From Diploscapter coronatus (taxonomy: Eukaryota > Nematoda > Chromadorea > Rhabditida > Rhabditidae), in the NCBI GenBank assembly GCA_964036155.1, contig OZ038422.1, forward strand, positions 41,997,201 to 42,061,200: DNA of 64,000 nucleotides. Reading direction: 5' to 3'. Below the pieces are notes generated by a model, which searched no databases, was not told the origin of the DNA, and worked only from the letters and a program-made list of their open reading frames with translations. Numbering within the stretch: position 1 is the stretch's first letter; each line of letters opens with the position of its first letter. This document shows positions 48,671 through 59,900 of this stretch, piece after piece. Both the position numbers and the translations under genes were made by a program.

Positions 48671-49875
48671 TCCAATATCTAAGACTTAATAATCACTTTC
48701 ATTTAAAACCTTTCATGCCTTATAGAAATTTAAAGGCAACCTGAAAATTTCGTAATTTAACTACGAAATAGTATTGGAAAAGATTTCCTCTTACATCATC
48801 CTCTGTGCCTCTTAACTATGATTACGAAGCTATGACGCTACGACGTTACGAAAATACCAGATTGCCAAATTGAAATAATGGAAAAATCTTACCACCTCGC
48901 TGGCCTACTTCAATGTTAGTCAGCTCACACCCAGATATTTGAAGATCCTGAGAATAATCATAAAAATCACGAAATAACTTTCAAAATGCCGAAATAATCG
49001 CTGAAGAACTGAAGGTTATCTGAAAAGAAGGAACAAACGAATACGAAATCGAATTGGTGACAGAAGAATGAAGAAACACCCCTTTCTAGTCATCTGGGAC
49101 GAACACATGTCGTAAAAACGATGAGTTCTGTTTTGATGATCAGCGCTAGATGTATCCAGTTTTCCGAGAACGCAGGATATCGATCAATACTTACCTATGT
49201 TAGAATTTGTTAGTCATTAAAGCTGAGGTCTGAATTTTTTTTAAAATAAAGTATTAATATATAATAGAAATTTCTCTTAAGCTTCTGAAATAGGTGATCA
49301 GTTTTATGTTAATTTTTTTTTAAATCTACGTAGTTGAGAATAGTTTATCCTCAAAGTAGGATTTTTTAAAAATATTAAGTTTGGGATTTTCAATAACTAC
49401 AAAGGCGAATTTGATTGATTTCACACTTTTGAATTTTTTTCTATTTAGATAATCCCGAATTTACATGTGTTACTAAATTTTGTAAAGAAAGGAGATTTTC
49501 AATTGCTTTGAACAAATTTACTCGATTTCGTCTGATTCTGAATCTTAACGAAGAAAAATACATTATTCGATTGATTTTTATAATGCAAAATGATAATTTC
49601 AAATTTATGCTGAAAACTATTTTAAAAGAAAAAATATTATGCATTATTAAGAACCCCAATAATAATAATAATAATACTTGTAAGGTGGGGTGACAATATA
49701 CAATATTAGGAGAAAAAAACCCTAGAGAACAGCCCTGACAAATGATATTGAGCAGCAATAATATGATAATTGATTACTAAATCGTTCTTTTGGATTTATC
49801 ACCAGCTGTTCACTCTTTCCTTATACTCTTTAACTCAAAATACGGTAACAAATACAGGTGATCCTAAAAATTCAT
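48671..49875. other. Upstream region of array gene 5
   Basis: It contains the ATG-less exon 1 remnant and MITE copy 3. A proximal block at 49015-49165 resembles 51388-51620 upstream of array gene 6 (shared TTATCTGAAAAGA, CGAAATYGATT, CCCYTTTCT). A short AAT trinucleotide run is at 49660-49674. No other gene is seen. Confidence 0.5.
48735..48866. mobile_element. MITE family B, copy 3
   Basis: GGCAACCTGAAAATTTCGTAA pairs with TTACGAAAATACCAGATTGCC. The interior resembles the copy at 46207-46343. It lies between the decayed exon 1 and exon 2 of array gene 5. Confidence 0.65.
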
Positions 49876-51174
49876 TCAACCTGCACGTTTCTTCTTAACC
49901 AAAACGCAACAACAGCCTATAAGGGCAATTACTGAAATGACAAGAGAAATGACGACGTAAATGTATGAAAATTGTAGAGTCAGATTGTCACATTTGATGT
50001 CTTTGATCCTGTGTGCTGATATTGCCAAATAAGCACCGTAGATAAAGCTGAAAGTTCTTCATAGAATGTAAAAATAGATAAGTCGATAACGGTATATCAA
50101 ATTATGCCCTGTATTCTTACCATATGAGGGATAATATTACTTGGACGCATGTTTTAATAAGACAAATAACAGTTATGACTGCTCCGTCTTTGAACATCTT
50201 TTTCTAAATTATATAATTAAGCAATTTTAGTCACTATGAACGGTTAACTTGATTATCATTTATGTATCAATTGTGATGATAATGTAGGAAATGACGAATA
50301 TTGAAATTTAAACGCATACATTTCCTCGTACTATACATAATCGTCAGTAAAGATTTGAAAAAGCACACCATTTCATTTTCACCAGATTTAATCATCGAAA
50401 TGATATGCAGCAAGATTCCGTTGGCGATCATCCATTTTGGCAGATTGGGCTGGCCCTCGCAATTGTGAATATTCAACGCACCGATTAAGATGAATATGAT
50501 CGGCAAAATTTGGCAGAAGATCATTAGTAATAACCCCAGCACTAAATTTGAAATGATACTTCGTAATGCACCTGCTTGGTTTTAATGAAATCCTTTATAA
50601 AATTGACATCTTTAAACCTTGCATATTGAATTTAAAAAAGATTCTTTACTGAAATCCATTATTAGGATGGTCAAGGATGAATATTTTCAAACAAAGATTT
50701 CATTATAGAACACTAAATTTTTAGAAAGTTAATGATGTAAATCGCCTTTATCACAGCGATTATATCTTCAAATTATATTAACTTTCTGAGAGATGTAGAA
50801 CAAAAGAGATACTTACTGATAGCGCAGAAGGCGCCGGTAAGTATCGAACATAATCCTAAGCAAAGCCAAGGTGAAGAGCCAGAATTTCGTCTTCGTGATG
50901 TTTCGCCCAGCTCAATCGACTCGTTTCCTGCTTCTCAAACGGATAATTTTACGATTTTTTTTTTTGTAAAGAAAACAATTTATTGAAGTAAAAATACATT
51001 TTAGTCAGTATCGCATCGGAATTCATTGAAAAATGATAACTAACTTCATCTTTTGAAGGCAAAGGTGAGATTAGCCAAACAGATTTTAGTCTTGTGTGAT
51101 TCAGTAAAACTTTAAAGAAAACGTTAGGTACCTCGCTGACCATCATCAGTGCTCGCGGGTTTATATCCAGACAT
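49876..51174 (-). CDS. Four-transmembrane array protein 6
   Basis: Exons 51132-51174, 50817-50933, 50369-50541, 50121-50203 and 49876-50047 join in phase to 195 residues. Helix 1 begins just after SSPWLCLGLC. The helix 1-2 loop reads CEGQPNLPKWM with NGIL next, the fullest match to array genes 3 and 4. The helix 3-4 loop reads KDIKC, and helix 4 ends in a CCC run and a Lys-rich tail. The ATG comes soon after a TTTTCAG acceptor, which suggests trans-splicing. Function unknown; a membrane location is inferred. Confidence 0.86.
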
Positions 51175-52213
51175 TTTTAATTTTCTGAAAATGTTGTAAC
51201 ATTCAATAAGTTTGGAAAATTCGAAAATTATCACTCATGTTTATCGCATTTTTTGAACAAATAGTTAAATAAATTTGAAGTTCGAGAATGCTAATTTTAC
51301 AGTTTAAAAATTTGATTGGATAATTCAATACTAGTATAACGATAATACATTAAACTAAAAATGTCAAGATAAACTAAGAAAAGGTCAAGTTATCTGAAAA
51401 GAGGAGACAATAAATTCGAATTCGAAATTGATTAACAGGCGAAGAGAACGCCCTTTTCTGGTCAGATGAGCGGAATATCAAGTTTAAGATGAGTGAGGGT
51501 CATTTCCCCCAGTTTTTTCGTGAAAATAGTGTGGCGTTAGAGAAAAAACGGGGGGAAAGTCTTACTCATTCAATACGCGCTGAGCTCTGTTTCGATGCTC
51601 GATGCATTTTGGTTTTATGGTAAAGTCGGATATTGATTCGCTCTTGTTCATACCAAATGCAATATAGTTACACAATTTCAGAAGTCAGTTAGAAAATATT
51701 AAGCGAAAAAATTGCAAAGATAAACTTATTTTTGCCATTCACTTCCTGAGGGAATAAATTGAACAATGGTTGCTAGTTCGATCGCTATAGATGAACCAAA
51801 TTAACAACTAAATTTTTTTTTTAATTTTAGCCTCCACAAATACCCATTTGATTGATTGTGAACGGTTGAAATTTGTTTCGATGAGTTTTGATCAGGTATT
51901 TTCTTGTCTATTGAAATTTTGATGGAGTGAACGGTTTTTTCACGATAGCCGAAATTTCGACAATGTCATTCTCAAATATGAACGCGCAAGACGAAGACAT
52001 TAATTACACTTCCGATTTTCCCTGAAATGACAATTTCAAATTTGCACTGCAATTCGAAAAGAAGTAGGACTATTGCACTATTACATCAGATCATTTTTGT
52101 TGAAACTTTTACACTAATTTCAAGGAAAAAGCACAATTTAGGTAACTGATTTATTAATATTTTGACTGAATTTGATTGTTTGAAAATTTCAGTTGGAGGT
52201 TAGTATTTATTCG
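51175..52213. other. Divergent region between array gene 6 and the M13 gene
   Basis: It holds the weak shared module and a proximal block similar to that of array gene 5. An inverted repeat around 51509-51560 (CCCCCAGTTTTTTCG and CGGGGGGAA) is also present. No gene is supported. Confidence 0.45.
51868..51960 (-). promoter_or_regulatory. Shared upstream module, array gene 6 (weak copy)
   Basis: GAAATTTGTTTCGATGAG matches the core of the module found upstream of array genes 1-4. The downstream blocks are not well kept. It lies about 700 bp from the start of array gene 6 and 250 bp from the divergent M13 gene. Confidence 0.4.
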
Positions 52214-55200
52214 ATGTCCCCCAATACCAATTCATATCAAAGTTCATGGATACGGGGCTTATTCTGTTTTCTAATTTTTACAAACACTGTAAGATCAGCT
52301 TCTAATCCAAATGATCAGCGAGTTCGTCGTCACATGCCAAAATTAGAGCCGGTATAAATATTTATTTTTCAAGTTTGTTGAGTTTTGGTTTCAGATAGAT
52401 TTGTGCAATGATTTCTACAGTTGGGTTTGCCAGAGTTGGATCGAAAATAAGGTCAATGCACAAACGACAGCATTCAATACCAAATTCGAAGAGATTCTCT
52501 CACAATCGTACCAGGAATTGAAAGGTGCTTTTCCATTGACTTGGTTATTTGGAAACTGTGAGACCATGAGGCACAACGCAAAAGAATACAGATTAGGGTA
52601 GGGTATGGAGGATAGTAGGTCTTCTCTTCCCACACTATTCCTCAATGTCTCGCGCCTCGTGATCTTGCGGTTTCCAAATTGCTTATAAATTTTTATCTGT
52701 AGTGCTTTTCCTCATAAACTCATGTCAGAAGTATTCACATCTCCTGAAGATTCGCCATCGAAAGCCATTCAAATGGTGAAAACTCTGTATCGAAGCTGCA
52801 TCGATCAAAATCTTATGGACTACATCTCTGCACGGCCGCTGATGAGACGTATCAAGGTTTGATTTGATTTTTTTTCTACACAAAGATGACATTTTTAAGT
52901 ATATAGAAGAATGTTCTATAAGAAATTGCTGCAAGAAAAAACGTTACCCTCTCAATTCAATCAGTAACATTTCACGCAATCCCTCAGTATTTCATTCACG
53001 ACTAACACATAACAGTCCAATGAAACTATCAATATTATTCTGAGGCAGAAAAGTTTTAATCGTTTTTACTCAAACAACGAATACCAGGCAATGGGCAGCT
53101 GGCCGATGGTGGACGACTCGTGGGAAGAATCCAAATATCACCTCACCAATCTGCTCGTCAACACCACAATAACGATACACGAATCCATATTCTTCGACGT
53201 TCAAAACACACCAGACTTTTTGAAGCGAGATAAGAATAATACTGACAAAGCAATGATTCATGTTAGATTATGACATTTCACATCAATTATTACTCTACGT
53301 CTTTAGGTTATGAATCTCAAATCGATGTTTGGAGAGAAGTTTCATGAAATCTATCTTGATCCGGAATGGCATAATGAAGAAATCGATATCATCCGGGAGT
53401 ATCTAAAGATGAATGTGAGTCAGTCTAATTTAGGGTCTCTAAAATTAGAGAGCGCAAGTATAGATTGTGAAATGTGAAGCTTAATCGATGGGAGTGGGAC
53501 CATTTTAGTGCCTGATTTTACTGATTCTGATGATCTTTACCAATTGTAAAAGGGATAATTCCATCTTTAAGTGTATTCCCAAAATCTCATCATAACATGA
53601 AATCTTTAAACAATCTAAAAAATATCCTTTCATCTCCAACAGAATTATTAAAAGCAGATAGACTCCGAGTTTAGGTGAAGCACTTTATGGCTGATGCGGG
53701 AATATCGCGAAATGAATCGGATATCTCAGACGATATCGATGAAATCATTCAATTCGAGACGCAAATTGTGAAATTGTTGAAAGAAGCTAGCAACAACGAC
53801 CCGTCAGGCCAATTGAAATTTGCGAGAATCAGTGATCTCAAGGAACACTTTCCATTGGTTTCATGATTTTCACACAAATAGACAAACAATCGATTCTCTT
53901 CCAGACCAATTGGGAACATTTCATGGTGAAAGTTTACCCAACAGCTCTTGAGTCATACATCCTACACAATCCTAGGATAGTTATTCGTGAGGCGAAATTT
54001 TCTCATATTTATTGCAATTTCATAAATTTATCGAAAATATGTTTTTCCTACTTTCAAAACGGCATTTATAATTTTAGAAGATACTTCCCTACTGACTCGC
54101 GTGAGCGAGTTGGTCTCGAAAACAGAGCCTCGAGTCATCGTAAATTACGTCATGCTCAGATATGCACTCTCTTGGAATAACGAAATTGGCACAAAATATG
54201 AGTTATTGTGGCAGGTTAGTTATTGCTCAAATGAATAAAAATTGATTGACTATCTGTAGAAAGCATCATTACGTTTTTCGAATTGTAGGCACTTGAGAGC
54301 AATATTCTTCACGAAAACAAAGTTGAAATGCGCTGGAAGAATTGCATGGACATCGCGACGAAGACAATGAGTCATGCTACTGGTTTGAAAATAGTCTAAA
54401 TCTCGAAAAATAAACTATTTAGGCGCTATGTGGCTAAGGGAATATTTCGATAAGGTAGACATGTTTAGCTTCATTCTGAAATAACCTTCTTTCAGGAATC
54501 GAAATCGATAGTCGACCAAATTGTCACTGATATTCGAATGACGTTCATCGAGATACTGAATGAGAACAAGTGGATGGGAAACGAAACCAAGCAGGTTGAA
54601 CTATTTTATCAACAATTCTCATTAATACCAAAAAATCATCAGTTTCAGGCTGCAATAGTCAAGGTTCAACAGATGACAAAACATATTGCATATCCAGAAC
54701 TTGAAATTAACGACAAAAAACTAGATAAATATTACAAGCATGTCAGTTTTTATAGTCGAAAATAAATTAATACATTTCTTTTTCAGCTGCACATCAGCCC
54801 AAATCTGACATTCAGCGATAATTACGAAGAAATACTCAATTGGCATTTTGTCAAAGGAGCCTATCATATTTTGGAACCGTACGAAATTGAATTCATCACC
54901 AATTCGAACGACTTCGAAGCCGAATATATTCAGGAGAAAAATACCATCGGTTAGTAAATATTCCTAAACCTAGAACTTTTATGCCTTTAAAATAATCAAT
55001 ATTTGCTACGTAATAATCCACATTTTGAATCCACTTGATATTTCCAGTGATATCAGCGCCTATTATTCGAGCCCCATTCTTCGACAAAGATGCACCGTTT
55101 TCTTTCAATTACGCAGCTATAGGTGGGGTTGTATTGAGATGCAACTTTTATCAAGCATTTTAGGCTCTGTCATTGGACATGAAGTAAGTCTTAATCGTAG

Positions 55201-56536
55201 AAAATAGTCCTATATTGGAAGTATAGCTCATTCATGGGTTCGATCACGAAGGCATGTACTACGACGAAAAAGGCGAATATCGGGACTGGTACAATTTCAA
55301 ATGATCGCTAAAAATTCTCTAAAACTCCTTTAGGTGGGATGAAGGCTCAAAGAACGAATTCTACCGAAGAGCCGAATGTATCGTGAGGCAGTACAGTCGA
55401 GTCAAAGTTGTTGATAAGAAGCATCGAATCGATGGCAACCAAACTCTGGTAAAGATAAACTGATAAAATCAGCGAGATCAATGGTTTCAGGCTGAAAATA
55501 TTTCCGACAACGGAGGTATAAAAATCGCGCATCGAGTTTGTCGAATTTTTCATTTCGCAAAAAGTTTCGCAATTTAGGCCTATCAGAATTATCTAAAGCG
55601 ATCAGGCAAAAATGAGTTATTTTCTGGAAGGGACATGTGGGAAAATGATAATTTCTTCTTCTTGAGTTATGCACAGGCAATAAAAAAGCATCTTTAGCTG
55701 AAGAAAAGTCACTCCTTTTAGATTTGGTGCCAGAATTATGAAATACGACAACAGTTTCATCGTCTTCAGTCCGATGAACACAGTCCTGGGTTTGCGAGGT
55801 AAGGTATATGATACTGCTATGGCATATTAGACAGATAAAATTAAAAAAAAAGACTAATTCTGAGAATGCAATGTGATATCAGCGTGCTAAAGTGAATTTC
55901 CGCTGCATCTCGCTGCGAATTCACAACTTTCTGATGGCCTCTATCATTGCTAAATGTGAAAAATGATTTTATAATTTCCATTAAAAAGCTTCCCTGAACT
56001 ATCTTAGGGTGAATATTCCGTTGGCTAATATGCCGGAATTTGCCAAGGCGTATGCCTGTCCGATTGGATCGCGAATGAACCCGTCAAGCCGATGCACTGT
56101 TTGGGGAGATGACGTTGATCCTACGACTGCTTACGACGATGCCAAACAAATTCAAATGAAGGAAATCGCTAAGCTACTTCTGAAGGTAGGGTTTGTTTTC
56201 TTCTGATCGTAACTCGGCAGAACAAGTCTTTCGGGATCATTTCAGTCAAAAATCATGATTTTTACATGCTCGATAATTTAGAAAGTCCATTCTGCTAAAT
56301 CGGCAATAACAGAAACTCCCGTCGTGCAATCATCAAAGAAGAAATCTAAAGAAGAACCAGGAGAGTTTTCCAACAATCGAATTCTGATTTGGTTGACAGT
56401 CGTCAAAATTCTTCTGATTCTGATAATCGGTATTCTGGGCATATTGCTTATTCTGGCAATCCCGAACAGAATTGTGAAACTTCAAGGAGAAAACTCGAGC
56501 AATCAAAATCATAGGGTGCCTCTTATGAACTCATAA
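52214..56536 (+). CDS. M13 (neprilysin-like) zinc metallopeptidase with C-terminal membrane helix
   Basis: About 22 exons join to a protein of roughly 730 residues. Residues 1-30 look like a cleavable signal peptide, not the internal signal-anchor usual in neprilysins. An LCNDFYSWVCQSW block starts the peptidase, as in M13. The zinc site is GHELIHGFD, split by an intron at 55183/55227. The third ligand region is ENISDNGG, and the CTVW motif marks the normal C-terminus. All catalytic residues are present. A further exon (about 56281-56536) adds a Lys-rich linker and a strong hydrophobic helix, so the enzyme is probably anchored at its C-terminus with the catalytic domain outside the cell. It should cleave small peptides (family knowledge). 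Intron 2 contains a MITE, and one intron (55677-55721) has a GC donor. A trans-splice acceptor precedes the ATG. Confidence 0.92.
52546..52692. mobile_element. MITE forming intron 2 of the M13 gene
   Basis: Arms ATTTGGAAACTGTGAGACCA and its diverged complement TTGCGGTTTCCAAAT form an inverted repeat related to MITE family B. The element lies between two copies of GTGCTTTTCC, at 52525-52534 and 52702-52711. The second copy starts the next exon. Confidence 0.7.
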
Positions 56537-56927
56537 TTTATAAATTTTTATCTTTTCTTTACAAATTCTTTTTTCCAAAGTAATAATAATTATCCAAATT
56601 TCTATAGCACCGTTAGGATTATTCTAATAAGTAGAGTTCATCTAATGTCATGCCGCTTCTTGAATAATTTTTCACCGATAGGGTTTTCCGAATTTTCAAG
56701 GCCAACAAAGTCACTTAGCACTTTTTGAATTCAGAATAGTGACAAGGACATTAAAAAAAACCCTATTAGTGAAACAATATTTTAAAAAAGCGATGTGACA
56801 TTAGTTGTGCTCTCCTTGTAAATTAAAATATGTTTTTCATATTATAAATTATGACTAGGCCTAAAATTCTATAAAATAATTATTCAAAATGTCTAAAATG
56901 AACAAAATAAACTAATTTTAACCAAAT
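56537..56927. other. Tail-to-tail spacer
   Basis: About 390 bp lie between the stop codons of the M13 and CUB genes. An inverted repeat around 56680-56770 (GATAGGGTTTTCC and ACCCTATTAG) is present. No gene is seen. Confidence 0.5.
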
Positions 56928-59900
56928 AACATCCTGTAAATGGCTATCACAGATATGAAAGTGAGTGAATTGATGAAAATCGTCGAAGAAAATCGATCGC
57001 TCGGGGCATTCGATTTCGTCAGTTTGACTCGAGTTATGGCAGGGTTGGATTTTTCTAAATCAGAATAATATTCGTTGACGATTTTTATGTAAAGATATTT
57101 TTAAGGGAGATTAGTTTCTTCATTCAAAATATTTCTTTGAGTTTAGCTTCAACGTTCCAAAATTGGACTTTTCCAACATGTTCTCGTCAATAAATTCACT
57201 ATTGCCTTCATGGCTCAAAGTTTAGATTCGTGTTTCAAATTTGAATTCAAGAATGACTAACGTTGCGTGATGAACTGATAGTGCGCGTGAAATCCTGTAG
57301 CGTCGAAAATGTCGTTGGTGAAAAATATCATTCGGAAATAATTCGACTCGGAAATAATCGGGCCTCGGGGACGAACCTAAAATTAGGAACAATATTATAG
57401 AAGAAAAATGATCAATATACTTTTCCGCAATATCGTCTGTTAGTCCTATCATGAGTTTGATAGTTACTGAATAGAATATAATCACTCTGAGTAGTTTCGT
57501 CACATCTAAAAATATAAAATTGAAAACAAAATCACGAAATAGAAAGGGAAAAAACCAACTGATTGAACCCTTCGATGTCGAAATATTCGAAATTAATATG
57601 GACGATTTCCGACTCTTTTCCATGAAAAATATACTCGCAATATAAATTTCTAAAAAATCATGAAGTAATAGAAAAGCTAGAAAAAAAATATGTAGAACCT
57701 CGGATAGAGTCCCGGATAATTGATAGACCATAGTTTGCCGCTAGAATGAATAGACGAGTTGAATATGAATCGGCAAGCTGATTTTAAAGATAACAAAATA
57801 GGAATAAAAATGTGTCTAACCTCGGTTAGCATCGACTTTCGCTTGCATATGGTCCATATTCCAATCAGTGTGGAATTTGTAGTCGAATGCAAAGCCGATT
57901 TCATCAGGAGAACTTTCGCGGATCGCTCGCGATGACTGAAAATACAATTTTGTGGTAAAAATTTTGGGGGGCGTGCGTTACGTACCAAAAATTTATTGAG
58001 TGAGGCGTTACGTACCAAAGATTTTGGTACGTAACGCTACACATCCAAAATTTTGGAGTTAGAAGGAATGGAATTTTGATGGAAATTAAGTGATGCAATG
58101 AAAACTAGTTTTTTTATTTTATTTTATCACGCAAGTAGATATTTATCAGTTTTCAAAATAAGGTTGAAACAACACTTGAAAATTCTCTCTTGTGGTATTT
58201 TTCCTAGTTTAAAAGAAGATATAAAATGTTTCATGAAAGGTTAAAAATTATCTGTGAAAACATGCTACCTTTGTGGTATATTCGATTTGCAGTAGATTCG
58301 AGCTGCTCATGATTTGTGGAGGCGTGTTTGCACCGCACCACTCGTCGATGCGCGACAGCCGAGCGTCCACTCGAACATCTACCGTTATGTGATCCACGTC
58401 GATGCATCTCAAAATTATCCATATAAACATTGAAACTTTGATAAGTTTATCAATTTGATTGCCATCCAAAAAGCTACTGAAATTCGAAAATTAGCATACA
58501 TTTTTCATCCGACTTTCTAGGGACCACAAATTCGTCCCCCTTGCATTTTTCCTTTTGTTAAAAAAGTGCTAATTGAAAACGCCAAAAATAGGAAGCAAGT
58601 ACCCTTCAAAGTGAATGGGCACAAGAAGGCACCATCAAATTCGATGAACCACCCATAGAAATGGTTGTTCATTAAAAAATCTTGTTAGGAAGTATGCGTT
58701 CACAGGTGCTCGCGAGATTTTTATACCAGAAAATCGTATTTGTTTTCCTGATCGATTTTAGTGGTACCTTTCGATCAAATGATTCTGATTTTATTTTTTC
58801 TTCACGAATGGCTTAGTTACATCGTATTTGATTATTTAGAGTAGAAAATTCTAGAAAACTTTAAACTATACAAGACCATTTGTGGTTCCTAGCTATTTCT
58901 AGTCAGAGTTAGTAAGATAAATTGAAGTTAGGGATGCTAATTTTAAAATTCCAAAAACATATTGAAGATCCAATAAACTGCGTCTGGAATGTTCTCAAAA
59001 GTTCTCGATACTCCCTACCTCTTTTCGATGTTTTTGTTCTCCGGAACGTACAAATTGAATTTCGTAAATTGAATCGATATCCTTTCATTCGGGTAACCTG
59101 CAAAGTGGCAAAAGAACACTTTAGAAGAAAATTGAGAAAAATGCGCTACTCATAAAATAAGAAAGGTTTCTAAAAAAAAGTATTTCGAAAAATCTACCTA
59201 TCAGCGAAATGCGGCATTTTGTAGGAAGCGAGGAGCCTCTGCCCAAGTCGTTTGAAGAAATTGAACCCGTTTTTAGATCAGTCGAATTCACGTCCAGCAG
59301 ACATTCAGGCTTGGAATCTGAAAATTCTCACTTTCATCAAAATTATAAACGTCTAAATTTTCGTTAAATTACCTTTGAATAGGGATAATAATAATACTAG
59401 GAATAGTGAAATCGAGTCATGGTTTATCATTTTTACGTAAAAAAAATCGTTTACATTTTGAATGTTCAGTCAAGTTTTGATCTGAATCAATATGCGTGAG
59501 TAAGAATGAGTAAGGGGGAATTTGAAGAGTCCAGAGGCTAGAGGCTAAAAATGCAATGATGCGGGGAGGGGAAGGGAAGTGGTCTTTTTGCCTGGCCAGA
59601 TCCAGTGCCTTTCTGCCTAACCTAGGGACCTCGAGGTTCTGCCCAGGGCACTCTACTAGGTGCCTCTCCCCACTCTCTCTCTCTCTAACCGAGTAAATCC
59701 ATTTAGAAAACGGGACCTCGCCTCTCCCTACCTCTCTTCCCTCAAGTCTTCCTTTCCTTTCTCTAAGAAATTCCCCATTTCACCCCAGAATCTCCCACAC
59801 AACTCTCTAATTGGTCATCAACTAAATTAAAAGCCACAAATCAAATTAGAAATTAGAAAACCAGGAAATTCGAGTGTTTGGAGGGAAAGCGACGAGCGAT

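Noticed and set aside
56940..57068. 42-codon plus-strand frame starting [11 protein letters not shown]
   Set aside because: It is antisense to the last exon of the CUB gene, whose phase and hydrophobic tail fit better.
57222..57731. 169-codon minus-strand frame
   Set aside because: It is an accidental frame through CUB 4 exons and introns. The true CUB frame is shifted and joined by splicing.
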